From a virus: 64,000 nt of DNA. Position 1 is the stretch's first letter, and every line of letters begins with the position of its first letter. The notes beneath the pieces are model-generated. The model was not told the DNA's origin. It made no database searches and saw only the letters and a program-made list of their open reading frames with translations. The position numbers and the translations under genes are program-made. The DNA is taken from the IMG/VR virus record IMGVR_UViG_3300031576_000004, positions 62,001-126,000 of that record, one strand, 5' to 3'. Shown here in pieces: positions 33,486 through 42,994 of this stretch.

Positions 33486-35057
33486 TCATTTCATTGGTGA
33501 ATTCTCGGGGACGCTGCCAGCCTCATCGGCCCCGATGGTTTTTAGTGCCGGTGCTCTTAGAGCTCCGGATGGGAACTGCTCCTGAGCCTGGACCTTGGCA
33601 TAAAGACCTCTGTATGCCTTCGGGTTCTCCCACATCTTCTTCCTAAGCGCATGAGAGAATCCGGTCCCGACTTTGCCGACGACATCCGAAGTAGGCTTCA
33701 TGCTATATGTGAAGCCGCCAGCCATCTTTCCTTTCATGCCGCCGCCTGCAGGGAACACATCCCTGATGACGACATCATAAACTGGCTTTATTTTAGCTTT
33801 AATTGGTGTCTTGGGTTCATCTAGGTTCCAGAGAACTACGCCCTCCTTTGTCTCCGGATGCCTCCCAGCTTTGATCTTCTCAAGGAGCTTTTCTTTTTCG
33901 CTTGGCCCGTGTGCTTCCGCTGGGAGCTCGAAGATCTTGGGTAGCAACTTTCTAACTTCCTTAAGAGCTTCGAGCCTTTCTCTGTAAGGCTTTTTAGAGT
34001 AGTCCTCTCCTCGAAATCGCTCCACATCAAAGACAGCGTTTGCCATTTCGACAGCTTGCTGCTTTTGCTTTGTTCTACTGAGGAAAACCCCGCTATTAAG
34101 GAGCCCGCCCAAGTCCTTAGCTGGGATAGCTTTTCCTGAACTATGTTTGCGGGCATATACTTCTCCCCTCAGAATTGTGTCTCCCAGTTCCTTGGGAGCT
34201 CTCTGGCCTACGAGCTTTGGAATCCTATACGTGTGCTGGATAATACCTGTTTCTCGCTCTGTTGGTCTATGGGAAAAGGCCTTAATCTGTTTCCCTGGAG
34301 TGAGGTGATAGCTCAAATGAGCCCCATCAATCTTTGCCTGCATTAGATGTGACTTGTCTTCCATGTTGATCTGGTCTGGCTTTATATCTTTATAGTCCTG
34401 CTTGCTCGTTGGAACCTGTGGGTGCGTTTCCTTGGTTGGCGTCCGATTCATTAGAAGCCAGCCTTTATCCTTCAGCCTGACAAGCGTGTATTCCTCTGTG
34501 TCTTTGCCTGGATATAGGTTGAAGTTAATCTTATTGTTTGTGGCCTCAACAACCTCGGCGTCTTCCCTGCGATGCCGATAGACCATGCCTTTCCCGTACC
34601 CAGTCTTTAGCTCTCCGGCAAAGTCAAAGTACGGGATAGTGTGGGTCGGCTGCTGGACGGCATAGGTTGACTTGCCAGGTTTCGGAAGCTCTCTGGTAGC
34701 CCAGGAATGCCCATAGCCAGTCTGAGGATCTCCGAGCCTAACATCAAAGTGCTTTCCGGCCCTTGCAGCATGATGCTCCTGCACAACGAACGGCCAGAAG
34801 TCCTCAGTCTCCGTGGTTACCTTCCTAATTGGATGAAGCTTCTTGTCTAGAGGTATTCCTGGGGCGAATTCGCGATATTTTTTATTCGGATTCTCGGTGG
34901 ATATCTTCGTGAATTCTTCCACGAACCCGCTCATCATCGCCTTCTTAACATGCTCCGGAAGGTTCTTCTGGCCTGGATGCTCATGAGCCCACCTAGAGGC
35001 GATGTCTGGTTTCTTTGCCCATAGTAGCCTGCGCTGGGCTTCTGAGCGAAACGGCAT
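33486..35057 (-). CDS. LigD-type phosphoesterase fused to ATP-dependent DNA ligase (523 aa)
   Basis: Residues 85-205 match the LigD 3'-phosphoesterase domain: FVVQEHHAARAGKHFDVRL, with His95/96, Asp105 and Arg107 in the usual places. Residues 235-450 hold the nucleotidyltransferase: KIDG at 242-245 (the KxDG lysine that takes AMP), ILRGEVY near 296 and EGVVLW near 405. No polymerase domain. The first 50 residues (PFRSEAQRRLLWAKKPDIAS...SGFVEEFTKIS) are a tag-like segment I associate with phage virion proteins. Gene position next to the polymerase suggests a packaged DNA-end repair enzyme, which is inference. Confidence 0.85.
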   Translation of the reverse strand: MPFRSEAQRRLLWAKKPDIASRWAHEHPGQKNLPEHVKKAMMSGFVEEFTKISTENPNKKYREFAPGIPLDKKLHPIRKVTTETEDFWPFVVQEHHAARAGKHFDVRLGDPQTGYGHSWATRELPKPGKSTYAVQQPTHTIPYFDFAGELKTGYGKGMVYRHRREDAEVVEATNNKINFNLYPGKDTEEYTLVRLKDKGWLLMNRTPTKETHPQVPTSKQDYKDIKPDQINMEDKSHLMQAKIDGAHLSYHLTPGKQIKAFSHRPTERETGIIQHTYRIPKLVGQRAPKELGDTILRGEVYARKHSSGKAIPAKDLGGLLNSGVFLSRTKQKQQAVEMANAVFDVERFRGEDYSKKPYRERLEALKEVRKLLPKIFELPAEAHGPSEKEKLLEKIKAGRHPETKEGVVLWNLDEPKTPIKAKIKPVYDVVIRDVFPAGGGMKGKMAGGFTYSMKPTSDVVGKVGTGFSHALRKKMWENPKAYRGLYAKVQAQEQFPSGALRAPALKTIGADEAGSVPENSPMK

Positions 35058-35059
35058 GA

Positions 35060-38000
35060 CTATTCCTTCTGATCTCTCTGGTCGAATAGCGCTCTAGCTG
35101 GACTCTTGTCTTCCTCTTCCGCTGGAGTGTCCCCACGCGCATGCCCTTTAGCCTTTAAGCCTTTCTTAGGATCAGTCCCAGCATTAGCCGCGCCCTTGCT
35201 GGTCTTCTTTGTTTCTCCAAGATTACTTCCTGAGGCTTCAAGATCTCTGCCCTTCATTCCAGGCTTATCATTGAAGTTCCCATCTCCTCCAAATTCCCTA
35301 ACACCGGCTTCATCTGGCTGACGCGCTCCGAGCCCCTTGTAGCCTCCGCCACTAAGCTTTTCCATCTCTTCAAATTCAATCTCATCAACAAGCTTTAGCT
35401 CGGCTGTCTTCCCGAAGTTAGCGCCATAGGCATAGGCAGCAACTGGGCTCCCACCTACGATATCGGACTTCCATCCCTGCGAAGCGCCTTCCGTTAGGGT
35501 CCCTGCAAGGCGCTGGAAATTAAGCCTGGATAGCCAGTCCTCGCTCATTAGCGGGAATGTATTAATGCCCTTCATTACTGATTCGAACTTGATCGGGCTC
35601 TTCGCAGTCTCGTTGTGCTTCTCAAGATGACTGACTGTTGTGTAATCCCCAGGAGAGAACGTGGCATGGTCGCCTGGATCTAGAATCCTTGCCTGGTTCG
35701 TGAGTGGACGAACAATCGTCTCAAGAAGGCGCTTCTTAACGCCAACTCCCTGCCCAGCATACTCCTTATGTAACTCATCAACGAGATACCTCTGGGCGGA
35801 GAAGACTCCTTTAAGCTCCATTAATTCCTGAGGCTTAAGAACTCCGTCGCTCAGAGAATCCCCCTTAATGACCTTATCGCCAACATTAACCTTCATTGTC
35901 CTGCTGGCTGGAACATGATGCTCTTCCCCGCCAACGCTGATATGCCAACCTCCAACAGGAGCCTTCTTAATTGTGTCTACCTTGCCAGAGACTGTAGAGA
36001 GTGTTGCCTTGTCTCTTACGATCTTTGGCATCTCAAGAAGCTGTTTCACCCTGGTGAAGCCGGACAGAATGCCGCCCTGTTCACCAGCGATGCCTCCAGT
36101 GTGGAATGTCTTCATGGTCATCTGTGTGGCCGGCTCTGTAATTGTATGCCCAGCAATAACACCGATGTTTTCGCCTGTCCTAAGAAGCTGGCCATTCTCG
36201 GTAAGACCAAAGCACGTCGCACATGTTCCATGCATCGATTCGCAGGTAAGAGGTGATCTGACCATCAGGCTCTTTATCAATGGATTCTTTGACAGAATAT
36301 TCGGAGTAATTAACGTGCCTCGTGTAATCGGGCCTGACGTTTCGGATACATATCGATCCAGAATATCCTTGTCAGAAGTGCTCATGCTAATGCCGCGCTT
36401 TGTTCCGCAATCCTGCTCTGTTATGCGATGAGATACCGTAGAGTTCATTAGCTCTTTAGCGAACGCTCCTGGCTCACTGGTCTGCAGAGCGCGGTCCATC
36501 ATGCCTTTACGGGCTCCTGCAGTAGAGATCCAGTAATCCCCCATGTCCAAGCCCTCTGCGTAGGACTTTGTAATGGGCATCGCAACCGTGCGGTCGCTTG
36601 TATCCTTAACAAGAATAGGAGCAACAACCATCTGACGCAAGTTACCCATGGATCCCTTAGCGCCTGAATCCTGCATGTCATACAAAGAGTTCTGCTTCAG
36701 GCTGAAGACGCTCTTCAGAGCCGTATTGATCCTAGTCGTCGCCTTGTCGTACGCTCCGATAATAGATTCCTTCGTGTTCCCGCCCTTCTTTGCCTCTGCT
36801 GCGGCTTCATCGAAGATGTCTCCCTTAATCTTAGGATCGAACTTGAAGTCATCCAAGCCAACAGAGAATCCCTGCTCATAGACAGTCTGGTTACCAAGGT
36901 TCTTTAGCTTGTGTACGACTTCGGCAAAAAGCTTCGGGTCGTCTTTGTTAATAGAATCGAGAAGATCATTTAGCGCCTTGCTGGTTAGGATAAGGTCATT
37001 GTTCCTATACTTCTGTGGAATGACTGCATTAACAACAAGCTTTCCAACGGTTGTCTTTAGGCCGCGGATAGTTACCAGATCAGAGGGCTTTATCTTCCCG
37101 TTCTTGTATTCCTCTAGAGCCTGCTCCGCTGTAGTGAATACCTTCTTAGTGTCTACGCCGCCCTTGGTAAGCATATAGAGACCCAGCACAGCCTCCTGAC
37201 CTGGGACATGCATAACCTGGTTGTTTCTTGGATTATAAACGTTGTTGCTAGGCAACATCGAGAAGGACTCCTTGCGGGCCTCCTCAGTTACAGGAACATG
37301 GATAGCCATGGTATCGCCGTCGAAGTCAGCGTTGAACCCCTTAACAACGAGAGGGTTCAGGCGTATGGCTTTCCCTTCAACAAGCTTTGGCTGGAACGAC
37401 ATAATGGAGAACTTGTGCAGAGTCGGAGCCCTGTTTGCCATCACCGGTCTATCCCGCATGGCGATCTCAAGAGCCTTTCGTGCAACAGGAGACTTGTCCT
37501 CAAGTTCCTTGCGGGCATCAAGCGGCTTGTAGCCCTGCTGGTGTAGTTCTTTAATCGCGAACGGCCTGTAGATCTTCCAGGCCATGTCCTCAGGAATCCC
37601 GATCTCATCCAGCGTCAGCTGTGGCTCAGGGATAATTGTGGACCTGCCTGAAATCTCTTGTCTGCGACTAATGATCCGGTTCTGGAAGAATCCTTCCTTG
37701 TTCCTATTGCCTTTAATGGTCTCAATGAGTCCGCGGTATTCTCTATTGGTTAGGGTATCACCTAGACCAGAGACGCCCTTCATCCCCTGGTAGAGATCCT
37801 TCCTCAGATTCTTCAACTCAGAATCAGGAATACCTGCGGCCTTTGAGTCCTTGATCGAGTTATTAACTGCGATCAGATCCTTGTAGAGAGCGTTAACGTC
37901 AGAGACAACGAGGTTCCCGTCTTCAAGCGGATAGATCGGACGGAACTTCGGCGGGATAACAGGAACGTTCTTTGTTATGTAAACATTCGGATCCTGCTTG

Positions 38001-41000
38001 TTATCCTTCAGGGCCTTAAGGTAGCGGATCTTCTTGTTTGCCTTATCGAGCTCGTCACCAGTCAAACCCTTTGCATCACCAACTGCTCCGGCTAGATCCT
38101 TTGTGACGTTAACCTTATCAAGCAGCTTTTTAATGGCGACGCCGCCAGTTACAGATCCAGCTTCATGGGTCGCAGTAAATCCATGCTTCTCTGAGTAGTA
38201 AAGCTCACCAGAGATTAACGCGTCGTACTGAGACCCAGTCAGGCCTGTAATCGTTTTAATGGCGTTCTCAAACATCGGGTTAGGGAGAGCCTCTGAGAGC
38301 TCGATGTGGGACCACTTAGACCCAGCATGCCCGCCGGTAATATTGGGATCGAACAAGCCATCCTTCTCTGGCTGTAGGTTCTTTCCCTTGATGATCTTTG
38401 GCTCCTTAATTTCGCCAGAGCTCATCGAGCGCACTTCTTTATCGGTCATGGGAACAAGCTGCATGTTGTTCCCGTCTTTCTTGACATCTACGCCGGTGCC
38501 CTTCACCATCGTTATGAACTTCTCGAATGCGAAGGGGACCTTTGGCGCTGGAAGTGACTGGCCTGTCTGAATGGCGCGCCAGAACTCCTCGTTCTTCTCG
38601 CTCTTGTGCGTAGCCATTTCACGAAGGTTATGTTTTGCTCCGTGGGCAAGCATGGCGTAAAGATCTAGGGTTCCGATGGACTGGCCACCTTCTCCGCCAC
38701 CTTGTCCAGGCTGCATATCGGCCGTATAGCCGTCACGATCTCTCGCAGAGAACTTCTTCCTTGTCGGATGGTCAAGCTTCAAGATGTACTGCCTGCCAAC
38801 AAGAACAGGCGGAAGCTTCCTGTTGAGTTCTGGATCAAATATAGTTTCTTTGTCCGTAAGGCCAGCGTCCTTGAGGTCTTTCTGAACCTTCTCAAGGTAA
38901 TTGTCCTCAGAGAAGTTCCTAACTACATATGGCTTGCCAGTCTTATCAGCAATCTTGCCAGCTACGGTCTCGAGAACCTGCCCAACGTTAACGCGGGACG
39001 GAATCCCGTGAGGGTTCATTAGGATGTCTATCTTCGTTCCGTCGTTAAGAGTTGGGGTCTCAGCGTCAGATAGGATCTTCCCAATAATGCCCTTGTTTCC
39101 GTGCCGACCAACTAGCTTATCCCCTACTTTGGCTGGCTCTTCCGTAGAGATAAGGACCTCGATCTTTCCACCAGTCTTAACAACGTCGGTAACTGTCCCG
39201 ACGTCATCCTCTTCCCATGTGACGGATCGATTCTTATATGGCTTGATAAACGCCTTGTGCAGCTTGGAAAGGAGCACGTCGTCAGTTGTCTTCTCTTCCT
39301 TCCGCATTAGGGCAATAACGATTTCTCCATAAGCGACCTTTTCGCCCTTCTTAATTACTCCATCGGCATCATATTTTCCAGACTGCGCAACGCTGATGTT
39401 CTCTGGGTAATACGCCTTGAATTTGTCCAGGTTTAGAAGGGCATTCTGATCCAGCTGCGCCGACATGCGATGCATGTGCAATGACGTCAGCTTCTTCGCC
39501 GCACTCTCGGAGACAACAATGGCGTCTTCGAAATTGTAGCCCTTATATGGGACGTATGCCGTTACAAGGTTAGTCCCTAGGGCGATATGCCCGTCCTTCG
39601 TGTAATTAAGTTCATCAAGAAGCTGGCCCTTGGTTACCTTGTCCCCAACCTTAACCTGTGGGGCAGAGTCCAGATAGACCTTAGAGTTAAGTGGGTAGTG
39701 ATCATAAAGCGGATAACGATTTGTCTTCCCTGATTTCCCCTTAACAAAAACAGCGTCCTCGGTGACCTTTGTGACGGTCCCATCCTCATGGGACTTGCTC
39801 GTGTATCCAGCGCCAATCTTGCTCTCATAGGTGCTGCCCTGTTTATCTTCAACCTGAACAAGCGGGCGCTCTCTATGAAGAAGCGGGAGGGCCTGCTCCA
39901 TCATCTTTGAGGCCATCATGGCCCTGTTACCCTGGTCATTCTGCAGAAACGGGACCATATTTGTCGAAACGTCAAACATCGAGCTCGGTGATGGAATTAT
40001 ATATTGAACCTGTTCTGGCTTTACCTTGGCCACCTCGCCCTTATGAATTGCCTTAACTAATGGATATTTCGTGACGAATTTCCCGCCCTTAAGCTCATCC
40101 TGATATTGATCCCTAAACCCAACAACGACATCAAATACTTGGTTCGGAGACAGTTCTTCTTTAAGTCCAGTCTTGGCATTAAACAGGGCCGTCTTTAGGC
40201 TGTTACCTACCTTTGAAGCATTAAGCGCTAAGTGCAGAGTGGTTCCGATGGCCCCTGATTCTGGCGAATGAAGCGGGTCCAGGAATCCGATTGAAGAAGG
40301 GTGAACAGCTCGCGCCTCTGCGGTGACGGCATGCTCATTTCCAATGCCGCCCTCGCCCATGATGGTGACCTTGGTTGTCTCTCCTAGCATATGCAGAGGA
40401 TTAGTCTGCTCTGGTGTGTTGGATAGCGTCGTAGAGGTAAAGAAATCCTGGATGGGGGCATTGAGGGTATCAATCCCGATGATGTCCCTAATCCTGTCTT
40501 TCTTATCAATTACAAAGCCAATTCTAGCTTTAATCCTATTAGCGCTTTTTGTAATACGCTCAGCCACAAAGTCGTCTGTGGAATGTATTGTCTTGAACTC
40601 CAGTGAGTCCCTGTCATCAGGGGCTCTTTCGTTCCTGGATACGGTCAGGATGCGCGCAGACGTGCTGAGAAGCATATCTGCCGTCACGCTGGCGAACGCC
40701 GTCCCCAGCGTCATTTTTGTCGTCTCTGGGTCGATCTTGGTGTCGTTGAAATAGTTTGATATCGCGGCGATTGAAGTAGCTAGATCTGGGGCTGCCTTAT
40801 CGAAAATAGCCCTATAAAGCTTGGCTATTTCCTTGTCGTAATTACCACCTTTGTTCTGTGCGGCTAGATCATTACCCCAAGCGCCAGCGATCTTGGCCTC
40901 TGTAATCCCAAGGGCCATGAGAGCGTGGTATAGCTTTACGTTGGATGTCCCTACATTTAAATAGAATGTTCCGCTTGTAGGATCAAGGATAATCTTGAAA

Positions 41001-41419
41001 TTCCTGCCCTTAGCAAGGTTGACCTGAGACTCTAACTCTCCATTATCTTTAATTCTTGTGTAAACTCCTGGCTTTAATCTGAGCTGGTTTGTTACCTGAT
41101 ATTCATTTCCCTTAACAATGTAAGAGCCCCTAGGCGTTAGCTTCGGAAGATTGGCAACCTTGATCTTCCTGGCGTGATCTATCGTTTTCCCAGTGGCGTT
41201 ATCCTTTAGGGAGAAGTCTCCGTAGACCTGTGCAGCCCACGACTTCCCCCTAAGTTTGGCGTCCTTCTGCCCAGCGAAATCATGCGCGGCCTGGGTATCC
41301 TCAACCCAGACATTATTAAGGACCAGAGTTTGATTGGTGCCCTTATATGGGAAAAGGGCTGCAACTGACTCTAAGAACCTGCGCTTTATGCTCTCGTATT
41401 GCGCCTGGAAATCAAGCAT
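35060..41419 (-). CDS. rpoBC: Single-chain fused beta-beta' RNA polymerase (2119 aa)
   Basis: Beta half, about 1-955: PRGSYIVKGNEYQVTNQLR (97), HPSSIGFLDPLHSPESGAIG (373), VPYKGYNFEDAIVVSE (623), GDKLVGRHGNKG (767) and a clear beta C-terminus (GTLDLYAMLAHGAKHNLREM near 916). Beta' half, about 1010-2000: VPVIPPKFRPI (1152), GRSTIIPEPQL (1258), NRAPTLHKF (1329), the Mg-binding NADFDGD (1363-1369), the trigger-loop STAGARKGMMDRALQTSEPG block and TQMTMKTFHTGG. The four cysteines of the second beta' zinc site are present (DCGT, LTCE, CATC). The N-terminal beta' zinc domain is missing: GLFDPNITGG passes straight to SHIELSEALPNPMF. The last ~110 residues are low-complexity. No alpha, omega or sigma gene is visible. 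Confidence 0.96.
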   Translation of the reverse strand: MLDFQAQYESIKRRFLESVAALFPYKGTNQTLVLNNVWVEDTQAAHDFAGQKDAKLRGKSWAAQVYGDFSLKDNATGKTIDHARKIKVANLPKLTPRGSYIVKGNEYQVTNQLRLKPGVYTRIKDNGELESQVNLAKGRNFKIILDPTSGTFYLNVGTSNVKLYHALMALGITEAKIAGAWGNDLAAQNKGGNYDKEIAKLYRAIFDKAAPDLATSIAAISNYFNDTKIDPETTKMTLGTAFASVTADMLLSTSARILTVSRNERAPDDRDSLEFKTIHSTDDFVAERITKSANRIKARIGFVIDKKDRIRDIIGIDTLNAPIQDFFTSTTLSNTPEQTNPLHMLGETTKVTIMGEGGIGNEHAVTAEARAVHPSSIGFLDPLHSPESGAIGTTLHLALNASKVGNSLKTALFNAKTGLKEELSPNQVFDVVVGFRDQYQDELKGGKFVTKYPLVKAIHKGEVAKVKPEQVQYIIPSPSSMFDVSTNMVPFLQNDQGNRAMMASKMMEQALPLLHRERPLVQVEDKQGSTYESKIGAGYTSKSHEDGTVTKVTEDAVFVKGKSGKTNRYPLYDHYPLNSKVYLDSAPQVKVGDKVTKGQLLDELNYTKDGHIALGTNLVTAYVPYKGYNFEDAIVVSESAAKKLTSLHMHRMSAQLDQNALLNLDKFKAYYPENISVAQSGKYDADGVIKKGEKVAYGEIVIALMRKEEKTTDDVLLSKLHKAFIKPYKNRSVTWEEDDVGTVTDVVKTGGKIEVLISTEEPAKVGDKLVGRHGNKGIIGKILSDAETPTLNDGTKIDILMNPHGIPSRVNVGQVLETVAGKIADKTGKPYVVRNFSEDNYLEKVQKDLKDAGLTDKETIFDPELNRKLPPVLVGRQYILKLDHPTRKKFSARDRDGYTADMQPGQGGGEGGQSIGTLDLYAMLAHGAKHNLREMATHKSEKNEEFWRAIQTGQSLPAPKVPFAFEKFITMVKGTGVDVKKDGNNMQLVPMTDKEVRSMSSGEIKEPKIIKGKNLQPEKDGLFDPNITGGHAGSKWSHIELSEALPNPMFENAIKTITGLTGSQYDALISGELYYSEKHGFTATHEAGSVTGGVAIKKLLDKVNVTKDLAGAVGDAKGLTGDELDKANKKIRYLKALKDNKQDPNVYITKNVPVIPPKFRPIYPLEDGNLVVSDVNALYKDLIAVNNSIKDSKAAGIPDSELKNLRKDLYQGMKGVSGLGDTLTNREYRGLIETIKGNRNKEGFFQNRIISRRQEISGRSTIIPEPQLTLDEIGIPEDMAWKIYRPFAIKELHQQGYKPLDARKELEDKSPVARKALEIAMRDRPVMANRAPTLHKFSIMSFQPKLVEGKAIRLNPLVVKGFNADFDGDTMAIHVPVTEEARKESFSMLPSNNVYNPRNNQVMHVPGQEAVLGLYMLTKGGVDTKKVFTTAEQALEEYKNGKIKPSDLVTIRGLKTTVGKLVVNAVIPQKYRNNDLILTSKALNDLLDSINKDDPKLFAEVVHKLKNLGNQTVYEQGFSVGLDDFKFDPKIKGDIFDEAAAEAKKGGNTKESIIGAYDKATTRINTALKSVFSLKQNSLYDMQDSGAKGSMGNLRQMVVAPILVKDTSDRTVAMPITKSYAEGLDMGDYWISTAGARKGMMDRALQTSEPGAFAKELMNSTVSHRITEQDCGTKRGISMSTSDKDILDRYVSETSGPITRGTLITPNILSKNPLIKSLMVRSPLTCESMHGTCATCFGLTENGQLLRTGENIGVIAGHTITEPATQMTMKTFHTGGIAGEQGGILSGFTRVKQLLEMPKIVRDKATLSTVSGKVDTIKKAPVGGWHISVGGEEHHVPASRTMKVNVGDKVIKGDSLSDGVLKPQELMELKGVFSAQRYLVDELHKEYAGQGVGVKKRLLETIVRPLTNQARILDPGDHATFSPGDYTTVSHLEKHNETAKSPIKFESVMKGINTFPLMSEDWLSRLNFQRLAGTLTEGASQGWKSDIVGGSPVAAYAYGANFGKTAELKLVDEIEFEEMEKLSGGGYKGLGARQPDEAGVREFGGDGNFNDKPGMKGRDLEASGSNLGETKKTSKGAANAGTDPKKGLKAKGHARGDTPAEEEDKSPARALFDQRDQKE

Positions 41420-41513
41420 TAGGCCTCCAATATAACAGAGATCTTGGACCCAATCAACGCCATAGATGTTACCGTAAGTAGAGTAAGAAAGGGAAGTGGA
41501 ACCTTTAATTTTG

Positions 41514-41526
41514 GGTATAAGAATAT
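41514..41526 (+). promoter_or_regulatory. Phage promoter-like motif GGTATAAGA, copy 5
   Basis: GGTATAAGAATAT, about 60 bases before the lytic transglycosylase ATG, in the divergent gap next to the polymerase gene. Confidence 0.6.
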
Positions 41527-41582
41527 GGCAAGGAAAGTCTTAGTTCAGCCAGCCTCAAAAACTGGTGGAAAGGAGATACTCC

Positions 41583-42128
41583 ATGTTCCTGTCACTAAAG
41601 GTTCTGGTGGCATACCCAGCCGTAGGAATCGTAGCTGTAGCTTTGGGAATCATCCCAGAGATACAGACAGAGATGCACGCGAGGGCGCTCGGGTTCGACA
41701 CGTCTAAGAAGCTCGAGTTTCTGCCCCTAGAAGAGCGGGCAATGCCTGCTGCGAAGCCGGAAGCATTGATCAACAACAAGTTCGTCAACGCCGTCATAAA
41801 TGTGGAGAGCGGCTGGGATCCGAACGCTGTGAGCAGGTGCGGTGCCAGGGGCCTCATGCAAATCATGGAACCAACCTGGAAGGACATGACTGATCGCCCG
41901 TGGGAAGAAGCATTTAACCCGACGACCAATAGGGATGTCGGAACTAAATATCTTCACTGGATCGAGAAGTACATTCAGAAGAACGGGGGGATCCCTACGC
42001 GGAATCTGATCGCAGCCGCATACAATGGCGGAGTCGGAAGACTGAAGAAGTTCGGCTGGGACATCAGCAAGATGCCGACCGAAACAAGGCAATACATCCA
42101 CAAAGTCAACGCCGCCTACGACAAGTAG
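41583..42128 (+). CDS. Lytic transglycosylase (SLT type) with N-terminal anchor (181 aa)
   Basis: VINVESGWDPNAVSRCGARG (71-90) contains the catalytic Glu75, and GLMQIMEPTW and AAYNGGVGRLKKFG are the other two SLT signature blocks. Residues 5-23 are hydrophobic, a signal-anchor that could let it reach the periplasm without a holin. GGAAAGGAGATACTCC precedes the ATG. It opens the plus-strand lysis island; it cleaves peptidoglycan glycan strands. Confidence 0.88.
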   Translation: MFLSLKVLVAYPAVGIVAVALGIIPEIQTEMHARALGFDTSKKLEFLPLEERAMPAAKPEALINNKFVNAVINVESGWDPNAVSRCGARGLMQIMEPTWKDMTDRPWEEAFNPTTNRDVGTKYLHWIEKYIQKNGGIPTRNLIAAAYNGGVGRLKKFGWDISKMPTETRQYIHKVNAAYDK

Positions 42129-42258
42129 GCCGGTGTAGACTATGGGGTGCGATCGCCAGCGACCATGAAAGTGGGCGCGGAATAAGAGAGGCTGTTGTAC
42201 CAACGACGGCAGCTGAAAGGATCGGCCCCACCTTTAATAATGCGGTGTGGGGCATAAA
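42129..42258 (+). ncRNA. Structured intergenic RNA element E
   Basis: GGCCG near 42130 can pair with CGGCC near 42224. Within lie CTGTTGT-ACCA-ACGACGGCAG-type pairing and, at the end, GCCCCAC/GTGGGGC around TTTAATAATGCG. No protein is seen. It lies between the transglycosylase and the next small lysis-region genes; it may be a terminator/leader or a member of the structured RNAs seen elsewhere. Confidence 0.4.
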
Positions 42259-42280
42259 CAAAAAGGAGGTGATATACTAG

Positions 42281-42352
42281 ATGGGAGACTGGCTGATCGG
42301 AGTTTGGAAGGTTCTTAAAGAACTTTCTGAGTCGGCAAAATCATGGCGATGA
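42281..42352 (+). CDS. Possible micro-protein in the lysis island (23 aa)
   Basis: AAAAGGAGGTGATATACTAG precedes ATG; reads MGDWLIGVWKVLKELSESAK, an amphipathic helix. The stop is eight bases before the next ATG. Strong ribosome site, but too short to be sure. Confidence 0.45.
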   Translation: MGDWLIGVWKVLKELSESAKSWR

Positions 42353-42360
42353 GGTGACAC

Positions 42361-42558
42361 ATGGACCTACTCGCGTACTTGATTCTTCTCTATTGTTGCG
42401 TAGGCGCATACAAAGGGGTCATCGCATCTATTCACGGATTACCAATCCTAAATAGAGATTGCGATGGCAGTCCAGACTTTGAAGACAAAACATGGTTTTT
42501 CGCAACAGTTATGTTTCTAGATATATTTCTTTGGCCACTTCATGAGAGGGGGGGGTAA
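42361..42558 (+). CDS. Small membrane protein, possible holin (65 aa)
   Basis: Two hydrophobic segments (LLAYLILLYCCVGAYKGVIA and WFFATVMFLDIFLW) with short loops, directly after the transglycosylase in the lysis island. Size and topology fit a holin, but no signature identifies it. Confidence 0.6.
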   Translation: MDLLAYLILLYCCVGAYKGVIASIHGLPILNRDCDGSPDFEDKTWFFATVMFLDIFLWPLHERGG

Positions 42559-42565
42559 TGGTGAC

Positions 42566-42982
42566 GTGAGAGTACAACAATCATTTGGGACTGCCTTTGC
42601 AAGCATTCCTGCATTCCAAGAACTGAAAAGGAAGCAGGAAGAGTTCACCAAAGACAGCATCAAAAAGGAACAAGCGGCTGCCCTGGCGCATGTCGAATCC
42701 ATGCGTCAGGAGCGGCTCTCAAAAAAGAACGCAGCTCTTCACAGAGTTCGCGTAGCTTCTATCGACCAGAATATCGAGAACATCAATCCAAACAACTCAA
42801 CCGCTCTAGACAACGCGGCAAATCACCTCCTAAGAAGGGGTAGCGTTTGGATCCATGAAGGCTATATCGGCTCCAATCGGGAGCAGATTGCCTTCGAGCT
42901 TGAGATGCAGCTTGTCGGGGTATTGCTCGATGAGCACGAGCTCGAAAACAGAATGAAGCTCCGCTGTGAAGCGGAATTCTAG
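42566..42982 (+). CDS. Hypothetical helical protein of the lysis island (138 aa)
   Basis: GTG 42566 follows a run of eight G that can act as ribosome site; ATG 42542 is in frame but inside the previous gene. Charged, Gln/Glu/Ala-rich helices with coiled-coil tendency (FQELKRKQEEFTKDSIKKEQ). Role unknown. Confidence 0.6.
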   Translation: MRVQQSFGTAFASIPAFQELKRKQEEFTKDSIKKEQAAALAHVESMRQERLSKKNAALHRVRVASIDQNIENINPNNSTALDNAANHLLRRGSVWIHEGYIGSNREQIAFELEMQLVGVLLDEHELENRMKLRCEAEF

Positions 42983-42994
42983 TTAGGCGTTGGA

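Noticed and set aside
41444-41707. 87-codon plus-strand ORF overlapping the transglycosylase start
   Set aside because: Overlaps the well-supported transglycosylase in another frame and reads as a random Arg/Asp/Gly sequence.
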